From contig NZ_CP079946.1 of the NCBI RefSeq assembly GCF_019968905.1, positions 6,731,356 through 6,795,355 of the forward strand: a stretch of 64,000 nucleotides of DNA. The letters run 5' to 3'. The position numbers were made by a program, and so were the translations under genes. The DNA is from Corallococcus sp. EGB. Lineage in GTDB: Bacteria; Myxococcota; Myxococcia; Myxococcales; Myxococcaceae. The notes beneath the pieces are model-generated. The model did not search any database, was not told where the DNA came from, and was given only the letters and a program-made list of their open reading frames with translations. Position 1 is the stretch's first letter, and each line of letters starts with the position of its first letter. Positions 52,341 through 60,703 of this stretch are shown one piece after another.

Positions 52341-53543
52341 ATGCTCGACGAACACGACCACCGCGCGCTGGGCCAGCGCCTGGACCTCTTCCACCTGCAG
52401 GAGGAGGCCCCGGGCATGGTGTTCTGGCACCCGCGCGGGCTGATGCTGTACCGGCTGCTGGAGGACCACGTCCGCCAGCGCATGCGCGAGGAGGGCTACC
52501 GCGAAGTCCGTACGCCGCAGCTGTGCTCCCAACCGCTCTGGGAGCAGAGCGGCCACTGGGAGAACTTCCGCGAGAACATGTTCTGCCTGCCTGACGGCGA
52601 GCGGAACCTGGCGCTCAAGCCGGTGAGCTGCCCGGGCCACATCCAGCTCGTGCAGCGCATGAATCCCAGCCACCGCGACCTGCCCCTGCGCCTGGGGGAG
52701 TTCGGGCTGGTGCACCGCAGCGAGCCCAGCGGCGCGCTGCACGGGCTGTTCCGCCTGCGCCAGTTCACGCAGGACGACGGCCACATCTTCTGCGCGGCGG
52801 AGCAGGTGGAGGCGGAGGTGATCCGCTTCGTGCGCTCGCTCAAGGCGTTCTACGCGGGCTTCGGCTTCGACGACGTGCAGGTGGCCTTCTCCAGCCGTCC
52901 GGCGATGCGCGCCGGCAGTGACGCGCTGTGGGACCAGGCGGAGGCGTGGCTGCAATCCGCGGCGAAGCAGGCGGGCCTCCAGTACGAGGACCAGCCCGGC
53001 CAGGGCGCCTTCTACGGGCCCAAGCTGGAGTTCGTGCTGAAGGACCGGCTGGGCCGTGCGTGGCAGTGCGGCACGATCCAATTGGACCTGGTGCTGCCCG
53101 AGCGCTTCGACCTGCACTACGCCGGGGCGTCCGGAGAGCGCCTGCGCCCGGTGATGCTTCACCGCGCGCTGTTCGGCAGCCTGGAGCGCTTCATCGGCAT
53201 GCTGCTGGAGCACCACGGGGGCGCGCTACCGGCGTGGCTCGCGCCCGAGCAGGTGGTGGTGGCCTCCGTGGGCGCGGGGGCCGCCGCGTACGCGGAAGCG
53301 CTGGCGGCGCGGCTGCGGCTGGCGGGCTGCCGCGCGCGAGCGGACGTGCGCGATGAGTCGCTGTCGAAGAAGGTCCTGGGCTCGCACGAGGACGGCGTGG
53401 CGTTCCTCGCGGTGGTGGGGGGTCGCGAGGTGGAGTCCAAGGGCGTGCGCCTGCGCATGCGCGATGGCTCGCAGCGTGACCTGCCCTGGGATGACGCGGT
53501 GGCGTGGCTGTCCGCCGCGTGCCAGCCGGCCGTGGTGGGATGA
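52341..53543 (+). CDS. thrS: Threonyl-tRNA synthetase, short form without TGS and editing domains
   Basis: 400 residues from the ATG at 52341 (GGAG 6 nt upstream), against about 640 for standard bacterial ThrRS. The class II catalytic core is complete: zinc ligands Cys97 (KPVSCPGH), His148 (QDDGHIFC) and His274 (MLHRALFGS), motif 2 around LVHRSEPSGALHGLFRLRQF, motif 3 ALFGSLERFIGMLLEHHGG. The anticodon-binding domain follows (about 305-395; DVRDESLSKKV). The N-terminal TGS and the H-x3-H/Cys-His editing domain are absent, so mischarged Ser-tRNA-Thr would not be cleared in cis. It is preceded by a Thr leader and competing hairpins. Short ThrRS forms are known in cyanobacteria and archaea; a full-length thrS may exist elsewhere. 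Confidence 0.93.
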   Translation: MLDEHDHRALGQRLDLFHLQEEAPGMVFWHPRGLMLYRLLEDHVRQRMREEGYREVRTPQLCSQPLWEQSGHWENFRENMFCLPDGERNLALKPVSCPGHIQLVQRMNPSHRDLPLRLGEFGLVHRSEPSGALHGLFRLRQFTQDDGHIFCAAEQVEAEVIRFVRSLKAFYAGFGFDDVQVAFSSRPAMRAGSDALWDQAEAWLQSAAKQAGLQYEDQPGQGAFYGPKLEFVLKDRLGRAWQCGTIQLDLVLPERFDLHYAGASGERLRPVMLHRALFGSLERFIGMLLEHHGGALPAWLAPEQVVVASVGAGAAAYAEALAARLRLAGCRARADVRDESLSKKVLGSHEDGVAFLAVVGGREVESKGVRLRMRDGSQRDLPWDDAVAWLSAACQPAVVG

Positions 53544-53550
53544 CCAAAGG

Positions 53551-53584
53551 GGCCGGGGTGTGGGCCGCTGCTCGCACCCCGGCC
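53551..53584. terminator. Bidirectional hairpin between thrS and the FAD monooxygenase gene
   Basis: Perfect 10-bp stem GGCCGGGGTG (53551-53560) / CACCCCGGCC (53575-53584) with a 14-nt loop, between two convergent stop codons. Preceded by AAAG; no T-run on the plus strand. Confidence 0.65.
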
Positions 53585-53610
53585 TCGTGGTGGAGCGCGG
53601 GGATGAACCG

Positions 53611-55113
53611 TCAGGGGGCCGGGAACCAGCGCTCGAGCGCGGGGCGCAGCCCGCCTTCGCGCCCGGCCCATGCGATGCAGCCATCGGGGCGGACCAGCAT
53701 CGAGCGCGCTCCGGGAGCCTTCACCACTCGAAGCTGGGGTGGCCACGCGGCGCCTTGCCCGGATGCCACGCCGTCGCCATCGACGATGAGCCCGCGGCCA
53801 TCGCGCATCAGCGAGTACAGGCGCGTGCGCTCTCCATCGACCGTCAGCTCGGTATCGGCGATGAGGCGCCCGACGAGCGGATCCTCATCACCGAGGTCGT
53901 AGCGCGTCGCGATGCCACTGATCATCTCGCCGAAGTGGCGATTGACGTCCGCGTAGGTGGTCAGCAACTCGGCCATGAGCTGACGCATCGCGGTCGTCTG
54001 GGGGTCGGGGCGCATGAGCGCGAGCTGCGCGCGGGTGTTGTCGAGCACGCGCGCCGCCACCGGGTGGCGCTCGGAGGTGTACGTGGCGAGGAGGCTGTCG
54101 GGGGCGCGCCCCCGCACCGTGGCCGCCAGCTTCCAGCCGAGGTTGACCGCGTCGAGCAGGCCGAGGTTCAGCCCCTGCCCTCCGAAGGGAGAGTGGACGT
54201 GGGCGGCATCCCCCGCCAGCAGCACGCGCCCCCGCTGGTAGGTCGACACGAGCCGCGCGTGGTCGCTGAAGCGCGTCGCCGAGTGCAGGGCCGTGATGCG
54301 CACGTCCGCCCCGCTGACGCGCCGCAGGCTCCGCTCGACCTCCGCCGCCGTCACGGGCGCATCGCGATGGGCCGGCGGTCCGTCGAACTCCAACACGGCC
54401 ACGCGCCCGGGGATCGGACCATAGGACATCATCCCCCCGGCCGTGCGCCGCCAGCCGAGTGGAAGGAGCCGCTCGGGGTAATCGATCTCCACGAGGGCCT
54501 GGTGGCCGGTGAGGGTCGGCTCCGTGCCGGGGAAGTCGAAGCCGGCCTGCTTGCGCACCGTGCTCCGGCCTCCGTCGCAGCCCACCAGGAATGCCGCCTC
54601 GAGCAACCGCCGACCGTCAGGGCCCCGTGCCTCGACCCGCACTCGAGCGCCGGTGTCCTCGAACGATTCGACGGCATGGCCACGCCACACCTCGACCCCG
54701 AGCGCATGCGCGTGCCCGGCCAGGATGCGCTCGACTCCAGCCTGCGGGACCCCACGCAACCTCCGGCCGGGCTCGCGTTGCAAGGCCTGGTCGATCAGCG
54801 ACAGCCCGGCGAAGTGGCCACCGCCGCGACGTGCCCCCACGGCCTGTGGACTCTCCTGCCCTCCCAATGACCGCGACAAGGCCTTCATCACCTCGAGCGC
54901 CGCGGCCTCCTCCGCGTCGAGCGCCGGGCCCAGCCCCCGCCGCTGGAGCGCCTCGCTGGCCACGGCCCCGATGCCGCCTGCCTTGAGGACCGGATCGGGC
55001 TCGCTGCGCCGCTCGAGCACCACCGCTCGCACTCCATTGAGTGCCAGCTCGCTCGCCAGCAGCAGGCCCGTGGGCCCCGCCCCCACCACCACATCGACTC
55101 CACGCTGTTCCAT
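53611..55113 (-). CDS. FAD-dependent aromatic-type monooxygenase
   Basis: 500 residues from the ATG at 55113; an in-frame start at 55149 adds 12 residues from the AT-rich control region. Class A flavoprotein hydroxylase (PHBH/RdmE type): VVVGAGPTGLLLASELA (FAD Gly loop), LVGCDGGRSTVRK (DG motif), GRVLLAGDAAHVHSPFGGQGLNLG (GD motif), and a C-terminal thioredoxin-like region ending in MLVRPDGCIAWA. Such enzymes hydroxylate phenols, polyketides or antibiotics (including rifampicin and tetracycline) using NAD(P)H. It is divergent from a TetR gene that probably represses it. Codon use includes more TCG/CTC than neighbours, a weak hint of transfer. Confidence 0.92.
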   Translation of the reverse strand: MEQRGVDVVVGAGPTGLLLASELALNGVRAVVLERRSEPDPVLKAGGIGAVASEALQRRGLGPALDAEEAAALEVMKALSRSLGGQESPQAVGARRGGGHFAGLSLIDQALQREPGRRLRGVPQAGVERILAGHAHALGVEVWRGHAVESFEDTGARVRVEARGPDGRRLLEAAFLVGCDGGRSTVRKQAGFDFPGTEPTLTGHQALVEIDYPERLLPLGWRRTAGGMMSYGPIPGRVAVLEFDGPPAHRDAPVTAAEVERSLRRVSGADVRITALHSATRFSDHARLVSTYQRGRVLLAGDAAHVHSPFGGQGLNLGLLDAVNLGWKLAATVRGRAPDSLLATYTSERHPVAARVLDNTRAQLALMRPDPQTTAMRQLMAELLTTYADVNRHFGEMISGIATRYDLGDEDPLVGRLIADTELTVDGERTRLYSLMRDGRGLIVDGDGVASGQGAAWPPQLRVVKAPGARSMLVRPDGCIAWAGREGGLRPALERWFPAP

Positions 55114-55175
55114 GTCGATGAACCTGGCACAAACTTTTACCAAGTACAAATTTGAACCCAGTATATGATTCAGAC
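55114..55175. promoter_or_regulatory. AT-rich divergent operator/promoter region
   Basis: 62 nt between the monooxygenase and TetR starts, strikingly AT-rich. Minus-strand reading shows TTTGTAC and TTTGTGC 16 nt apart, and the plus strand has ACTTTTACCAAGT, an imperfect dyad. Probable site for the adjacent TetR protein; exact operator not defined. Confidence 0.5.
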
Positions 55176-55853
55176 ATGCCCCAGAATGACCGCCAGCGCG
55201 AACGCCGGCCGCGTGCGCCGAGCCCCCATCCCGATGGACTGCGTGAGCGCAAGAAGAGGGAGACGCGCCAGCTCATCTCGAATATCGCCACGGAGCTGTT
55301 CAAAGAACGCGGCTTCGAGCACGTCACCGTCGACGACGTGGCCGCCGCGGCCGACGTCTCGAAGGTGACGGTGTTCAACTACTTCCCCCGGAAGGAGGAC
55401 CTCTTCTTCGACCGGAGCGACGATGTGCAGAAGCTCTTGCGCGACGCACTGGACAGCCGGGGGCGCCGCGCACCGGTGGCGGCGCTGCGGGCGCTGGCGC
55501 ACACGTTGGTCGAGCAGCGCCACGGGTTCGTGAAGATGACTCCCGGCATCGCCGGCTTCTGGAAGGTCGTGGCCGACAGCCCCGCCCTCCGGGCCCGCGC
55601 GCGCGAGCTGTCCGACGAGGTGGAGCGGGATCTCGGCCGGATGCTCGCCGCGAGCGCCAGCGCCCCGGAAGGCGACCCGCTCGCGCGTCTGGTCGCCGCG
55701 CTGCTGGTCGGTACCTGGCGCGTGGCCTTTCGTGAGGCCCTGCGCCGCCAGCGGTCAGCCCGTGCCGCCATCTCCCCCGAGCCGTTCCTCGAGCTGCTCG
55801 AGCGCGGCTTCACCGCGGCCAGCGCCGCGGCCCGAGGAAGCGCCTACGTGTGA
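55176..55853 (+). CDS. TetR family transcriptional regulator
   Basis: 225 residues from the ATG at 55176; a TTG at 55152 is in frame but weaker. Residues about 25-75 form the HTH: RQLISNIATELFKERGFEHVTVDDVAAAADVSKVTVFNYF, the canonical TetR recognition helix, followed by PRKEDLFF. The C-terminal ligand domain is helical, with GFWKVVADSP near the middle. By divergent arrangement it most likely represses the FAD monooxygenase and itself, relieved by the monooxygenase substrate. The stop is 16 nt from the convergent CBS gene stop. Confidence 0.93.
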   Translation: MPQNDRQRERRPRAPSPHPDGLRERKKRETRQLISNIATELFKERGFEHVTVDDVAAAADVSKVTVFNYFPRKEDLFFDRSDDVQKLLRDALDSRGRRAPVAALRALAHTLVEQRHGFVKMTPGIAGFWKVVADSPALRARARELSDEVERDLGRMLAASASAPEGDPLARLVAALLVGTWRVAFREALRRQRSARAAISPEPFLELLERGFTAASAAARGSAYV

Positions 55854-55869
55854 GTGCGCCAGCGGTCCA

Positions 55870-56289
55870 TCAGGAGTAGAGGCTCAGGTGCTCCAGCGGC
55901 TCGCCGGGCCGCAAGAGCGTGAGGGGCTCCGAGGCGACGTCGTCCAGGCGGAGCAGCCCCACCGCGTGGTGCTCGGCGTCCACGACGACCAGGCGGTTGA
56001 GGTGGTGCTCCTCCATCAGGCGCTCGCCAGTCTCCAGCGGCGCGTCCTCCGGACAGGTGACGAGCGGAGCCGTCATCGCCTCGCGCACCGGGGTGCTGTC
56101 GGGGTCGTGTCCGTGGACCGTGGAGCACAGGAAGAGCTCGGAGTCGGTGAGCAGGCCCACCACCCGGCCGTGCTCGGTGACGGGCAGCGCGCCCAGGCTG
56201 GCGGTGTCCAGCCGCTCGGCGGCGGAGCGCAGGCACTCATCCGCGTCGATGGTCTTCACGTCCCTCTGCATCAGCTCGGAAATCCGCAT
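55870..56289 (-). CDS. CBS-pair domain protein
   Basis: 139 residues from the ATG at 56289: two CBS motifs and little else. CBS1 about 5-60 (MQRDVKTIDADECLRSAAERL ... ALPVTEHGRVVGLLTDSEL), CBS2 about 75-125 (MTAPLVTCPEDAPLETGERLMEE ... RLVVVDAEHHAVGLLRLDDV). Such pairs bind adenosine nucleotides and signal energy state; no effector domain is attached here. The 217 nt upstream to msrB hold no gene I can support. Confidence 0.9.
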   Translation of the reverse strand: MRISELMQRDVKTIDADECLRSAAERLDTASLGALPVTEHGRVVGLLTDSELFLCSTVHGHDPDSTPVREAMTAPLVTCPEDAPLETGERLMEEHHLNRLVVVDAEHHAVGLLRLDDVASEPLTLLRPGEPLEHLSLYS

Positions 56290-56506
56290 GGGCAGGCCTC
56301 CTGGTGACGCGTGCACCGCGTCTCGGTGAAGTACAACCGGCGCACGGCCATCCAACCCATCGTCCACAAGGGTCGTCGTGTCGCGCGGAGGACGGTTGGG
56401 GGGCCGGCCCCATGCCTGCCTCCCTGGTATAGGGTGCGACGCGAAGGCTCGCGGTGCATCCAAGGCCGTGCTCCGGGCCCCTGGCCCGAAACGTGGAGGA
56501 GGACCC

Positions 56507-56929
56507 ATGGCGGACAAGCTCATTCTTTCCAACGACGAGTGGCGCAAGCGCCTCACCCCCGAGGAGTTCCAGGTGCTGCGCCAGCACGGCACCGAGTACC
56601 CGGGGACGGGCTGTTTCCTCGGCACGAAGACGCCGGGCACCTACGTGTGCGCGGGGTGCCACAACCCGCTGTTCAAGGCCGGCACGAAGTTCGAGTCCGG
56701 CACCGGCTGGCCGTCCTTCACGCAGACGCTGTCGAAGGACTCCGTCACGGAGATCCGCGACGTGTCGCACGGCATGATTCGCACCGAGGTCCGCTGCGCG
56801 CGCTGCGACGGCCACCTGGGCCACGTGTTCCCGGACGGTCCGCCGCCCACGGGGCTGCGCTACTGCATGAACTCCGTGGCGATGAAGCACGTCCCCGAAG
56901 GCAGCCCCATCGAGCTGGTCCAGGCCTGA
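56507..56929 (+). CDS. msrB: Peptide-methionine (R)-S-oxide reductase
   Basis: 140 residues from the ATG at 56507, with GGAGGAGGA 4-12 nt upstream. Two zinc-binding CxxC pairs (CAGC and CARC), SGTGWPSF, GHLGHVFPDG and the catalytic Cys in RYCMNSVAM: a complete MsrB that reduces methionine-R-sulfoxide in proteins with thioredoxin. No signal peptide, so cytoplasmic. It lies 36 nt upstream of the first GH18 gene and may be co-transcribed with it. Confidence 0.96.
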   Translation: MADKLILSNDEWRKRLTPEEFQVLRQHGTEYPGTGCFLGTKTPGTYVCAGCHNPLFKAGTKFESGTGWPSFTQTLSKDSVTEIRDVSHGMIRTEVRCARCDGHLGHVFPDGPPPTGLRYCMNSVAMKHVPEGSPIELVQA

Positions 56930-56965
56930 AGACGCGTCTCCCCTCCTCTGCGAGGATGGGAGGCC

Positions 56966-58648
56966 ATGCGACGACTTCCCGCCCTGCTCACCGCGCTTCT
57001 GCTGGGAGGTGTTTCCCAGGCGGCCCCGCCCCCGAAGGCCGCACCTCCCGCGGCGCCCCAGGTGACGTGGCTCTATCAGGACCGGCTGGCCCCGCCCTGG
57101 GAGGACCTGACCTGGGCGGGCACGCACGCGCTGAACGCCAGCGTGGCGGGGGCCTCGGGCAGCCACGCCATCTCCGCGACGCTGGGGCCCTGGGAGGCGC
57201 TGTATTTCGGCCACCCGGGCTTCGATGTGTCACCGGACGACACGCTGGTGCTGAAGGTGAACGGCGGAAGGGGCGGCGCGAACGCGGCGGTGCGTGCGCG
57301 CGTCGTCATCGGCTCCGAGCAGCCCGTCGGCGTCCCCCTGGGCCCCACCTGCGAGGGCGGCGCCATCCCGGCCCGGAAGTGGGTCACGTGCCGCGTGTCG
57401 CTCGCGAAGCTGCTGCCTGAAGGCCGCTCGCGGATCACCGGGCTGTGGCTCCAGGAGGACAGCGGCAAGACGCTGCCGCCCCTCTTCTTCGACGACATCG
57501 GCATCGAGCGCTCGAAGGGCCCCAAGCCGGCCCCGAGCCAGGTGGCCGTGGCCAGCGTGGCGGTGAGCGCGGCGCCGGCCGTGAAGAGCGCCCCGGGCCA
57601 GGGTGGCAAGTGGGTGTCGGGCTATTACACGGGCTGGAACGCGGACGACTATCCGCCGGAGAAGGTGGACTTCAGCGCGCTCACGCACATCCTCGTGGGC
57701 CGCGTCACGCCCAGGGCCGATGGCACGCTGAGCACGAAATTCGACAACGACCGGGGGCCGGAGATTGCCCGCACGCTGTCCAGGCGTGCGCATGCGGCGG
57801 GCCGCAAGGCACTCATCATGGTGGGCGGCTCCGGTGAGCACGACGGCTGGGTGGGCGCCGCGTCCGACGCGAACCGCGCGAAGTTCGTCCAGGCGCTGCT
57901 CAAGGCAATGGACGACTTCGGCTACGACGGGCTGGACCTGGACTGGGAGCCCGTGGAGGTGCAGGACCGGCCCAAGCTGCTGGCCCTGGCGAAGGCCCTG
58001 CGCGAGGCGCGGCCGAAGATGCTCCTCACCTTCCCCCTGCATTGGATCAACACCAACTTCCCCGCGGACGCGGATCCCTGGTTCGCGGAGCTGGCGACGT
58101 CCTTTGATCAGATGAACCTGATGTCCTACGAGATGATTGGCGCGTGGGACGGCTGGAAGTCCTGGCACACGTCCGCGTTGCGCGGCGAACAGGGGCTGCA
58201 CCCCACGTCCATCTCCTCCAGCCTGGCGCTGTGGGTGAAGGCAGGCATCCCCAAGGCGAAGCTGGGCATCGGCATCCCCTTCTACGGGCTCGCGTGGCGC
58301 CACATCACCGGGCCCTACCAGCCCTTCACGGACTGGTCCGACTACGTGGGCGGCGACAACTCGTTCACCTACAAGAAAATTCTCCGCTTCGCGAAGCAGG
58401 GGACGTACCAGTGGGATGAGAAGGCCCAGGCCAGCTACGTGACGTTCGCGAAGGACAAGGCCGTGGAGGACGGCACGGTGACGTGGATCTCCTACGACAG
58501 TCCGCAGGCCATCGCCGCGAAGGGCGCCTTCGTGAAGCAGGAAGGCTACGGCGGCACCATCATCTGGACGCTCAACCAGGGGTGCATCGACCCTGAGTCC
58601 GGCGCCAATCCACTGCTGGACGCGGTGAGGGCTGCCTTCCTCCCGTAG
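56966..58648 (+). CDS. Secreted GH18 (chitinase-like) protein, copy 1
   Basis: 560 residues. Signal peptide about 1-19 (RLPALLTALLLGGVSQA). Residues about 30-190 form a beta-rich N-terminal module (carbohydrate-binding or Gal-binding-like fold, ending FFDDIGIE). A Pro/Ala/Val linker leads to the GH18 barrel (about 210-560): YGYDGLDLDWEP-type motif with D324-x-D326-x-E328 (catalytic acid Glu328), MVGGSGEHDGW, MSYEMIGAWDG and a late IIWTLNQGC. It should cleave beta-1,4-linked GlcNAc polymers outside the cell, fitting predatory or chitin-degrading habit. Very similar to the next gene. Confidence 0.92.
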   Translation: MRRLPALLTALLLGGVSQAAPPPKAAPPAAPQVTWLYQDRLAPPWEDLTWAGTHALNASVAGASGSHAISATLGPWEALYFGHPGFDVSPDDTLVLKVNGGRGGANAAVRARVVIGSEQPVGVPLGPTCEGGAIPARKWVTCRVSLAKLLPEGRSRITGLWLQEDSGKTLPPLFFDDIGIERSKGPKPAPSQVAVASVAVSAAPAVKSAPGQGGKWVSGYYTGWNADDYPPEKVDFSALTHILVGRVTPRADGTLSTKFDNDRGPEIARTLSRRAHAAGRKALIMVGGSGEHDGWVGAASDANRAKFVQALLKAMDDFGYDGLDLDWEPVEVQDRPKLLALAKALREARPKMLLTFPLHWINTNFPADADPWFAELATSFDQMNLMSYEMIGAWDGWKSWHTSALRGEQGLHPTSISSSLALWVKAGIPKAKLGIGIPFYGLAWRHITGPYQPFTDWSDYVGGDNSFTYKKILRFAKQGTYQWDEKAQASYVTFAKDKAVEDGTVTWISYDSPQAIAAKGAFVKQEGYGGTIIWTLNQGCIDPESGANPLLDAVRAAFLP

Positions 58649-58780
58649 GCTGTCATCACGGGCCATCCCGCCCCTCCTTCCGGGTGGGGTGACTGGCGAT
58701 GCCCCCGTCCCGAATCTCCTTGGCACCCGCCATCCCGGCGCGGCGTGTGAGCGCGAGCGCTTACGTTCCGAGGGAGTGCC

Positions 58781-60685
58781 ATGCGAAGTTCGTTCAGACA
58801 GTGGTCGCCCGTCATGCTGGCCTTCGCGCTGTTCGCGAGGCTGGCGCTGGCGGCTGCTCCCAGCGCACCACCAACGCCCGAGTCCCCTGGACTCGAGGGC
58901 TTCGAGATCGGCTCCACGACGTGGATCTACCGCGACCAGATGGAGTCACCCTGGCTGGATTATTCCTGGGGTCAGCACTCACTGCGCGCCACCAACCCCG
59001 TGGCCTCCGGCACCTACTCCATCTCCGTGAAGATGGGCCCCTGGGATGCGCTGTACTTCGCGCACCCGGGCTTGGACGTGGTGCCCGGGGACATGCTGGT
59101 GCTGAAGGTGCACGGAGGGACCGAGGGTGAGGACGCGCCGGTGCGCGTGCGCGCCGTCATCGGCACCGAGCAGCCCATTGGCGTTCTCCTGGGCCCCACC
59201 TGCGATGGCGGCGCCATCCGCGCCGGGCGCTGGACCACGTGCCGGGTGCCGCTCGAGCAGCTCCTGTCCGGGGGCAGGACGCGGATCACGGGCCTCTGGC
59301 TCCAGGAGAGCCGGGGGCGCGCGCTGCCGATGCTCTTCTTCGACGACATCGGCGTGACGCACCGGGAAGTGCCCCCGGTGCGCATCACCGTGAGCCCGGA
59401 GAGCGCCGTGCTGACGCCTGGTGCCTCACGGACGTTCACCGCCACCGTGACCGGTACGAACGACACCGCGGTGGAGTGGAGCGTCGAGCCGCCCGGGACC
59501 GGTGGCACCATCACGGCCACGGGCGTCTACACCGCGCCCTCGGCGCCGGGGACCTACCGCGTGGCCGCGCGGAGCCACGCGGATCCGAGCCAGGTGGCGA
59601 GGGCCGCCATCCAGGTCGTGCCCGACACGAACCCAGGGACGGGCAAGTGGGTGTCGGGCTACTACACGGGCTGGAACGCGGACCTCTACCCTCCGGAAAA
59701 GGTGGACTTCAGCGCCATCACCCACCTGTTGGTCGGCCGCGCCACGCCGAGACCGGATGGAACGTTGAGCACGCAGTTCGACAACGACCAGGGGCCGCAG
59801 ATCGCCCGCACGCTCTCGCAGCGCGCGCACGCCGCGGGCCGCAAGGCGCTCATCATGGTGGGCGGCTCCGGCGAGCATGACGGCTGGGTGGGCGCCGCGT
59901 CCGACGCGAACCGCGCGAAGTTCGTCCAGGCGCTGCTCAAGGCCCTGGATGACTTCGGCTACGACGGGCTGGACCTGGACTGGGAGCCCGTGGAGGTGCA
60001 GGACCGGCCCAAGCTGCTGGCCCTGGTCCAGGCCCTGCGCAGCGCACGCCCGGCGATGCTCCTCACCTTCCCCATCCATTGGATCAACACCAACTTCCCA
60101 GAGGACGCGGACCCCTGGTACGCGCAGCTCGCCCCGTACCTGAACCAGGTGAACGTCATGACCTACGAGATGGTCGGTCCCTGGGACGGCTGGCAGTCCT
60201 GGTACACGTCCGCGCTGCGCGGCGAACAGGGGCTGCACCCCTCGTCCGTCTCCTCCAGCCTGGCGCTGTGGGTGCAGGCGGGCATCCCCAAGGCGAAGCT
60301 GGGCATGGGCATCCCGTTCTACGGGCTCGCGTGGCGCCACATCACCGGGCCCTACCAGCCCTTCACGGACTGGTCCGACTACGTGGGCGGCGACAACTCG
60401 TTCACCTACAAGAAGATCCTCGACTACTCGCCGTGGGGGACCCTCCAGTGGGACAGCGTGGCCCAGGCTGACTACATCACCTTCCCGCCGAACACGCCCA
60501 TCGAGGACGGCACGGTGCGATGGATCTCCTATGACGGCCCCCGGGCCATCGCCGCGAAGGGCGCGTTCGCGAAGCAGCAGGGCTACGGGGGCACCATCAT
60601 CTGGACCGTCAACCAGGGGTGCACCAATCCCGCGACGGGCGCCAACCCGCTGTTGGACGCCGTGCGGAAGGCCTTCCTGGAGTGA
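58781..60685 (+). CDS. Secreted GH18 (chitinase-like) protein, copy 2, with Ig-like insert
   Basis: 634 residues. Signal peptide about 1-26. The N-terminal beta-rich module (about 40-195) matches copy 1, then an extra bacterial Ig-like (BIG2-type) domain at about 201-285 (RITVSPESAVLTPGASRTF, with GVYTAPSAPGTYRVAA) replaces the short linker of copy 1. The GH18 barrel (about 290-634) has catalytic Glu402 in LDLDWEP and the same MTYEMVGPWDG and IIWTVNQGC segments. Over long stretches it is nearly identical to copy 1 at the DNA level, indicating recent tandem duplication or gene conversion. 132 nt separate the two genes. Confidence 0.92.
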   Translation: MRSSFRQWSPVMLAFALFARLALAAAPSAPPTPESPGLEGFEIGSTTWIYRDQMESPWLDYSWGQHSLRATNPVASGTYSISVKMGPWDALYFAHPGLDVVPGDMLVLKVHGGTEGEDAPVRVRAVIGTEQPIGVLLGPTCDGGAIRAGRWTTCRVPLEQLLSGGRTRITGLWLQESRGRALPMLFFDDIGVTHREVPPVRITVSPESAVLTPGASRTFTATVTGTNDTAVEWSVEPPGTGGTITATGVYTAPSAPGTYRVAARSHADPSQVARAAIQVVPDTNPGTGKWVSGYYTGWNADLYPPEKVDFSAITHLLVGRATPRPDGTLSTQFDNDQGPQIARTLSQRAHAAGRKALIMVGGSGEHDGWVGAASDANRAKFVQALLKALDDFGYDGLDLDWEPVEVQDRPKLLALVQALRSARPAMLLTFPIHWINTNFPEDADPWYAQLAPYLNQVNVMTYEMVGPWDGWQSWYTSALRGEQGLHPSSVSSSLALWVQAGIPKAKLGMGIPFYGLAWRHITGPYQPFTDWSDYVGGDNSFTYKKILDYSPWGTLQWDSVAQADYITFPPNTPIEDGTVRWISYDGPRAIAAKGAFAKQQGYGGTIIWTVNQGCTNPATGANPLLDAVRKAFLE

Positions 60686-60703
60686 CGCGACGCCCGCGTC
60701 ACC

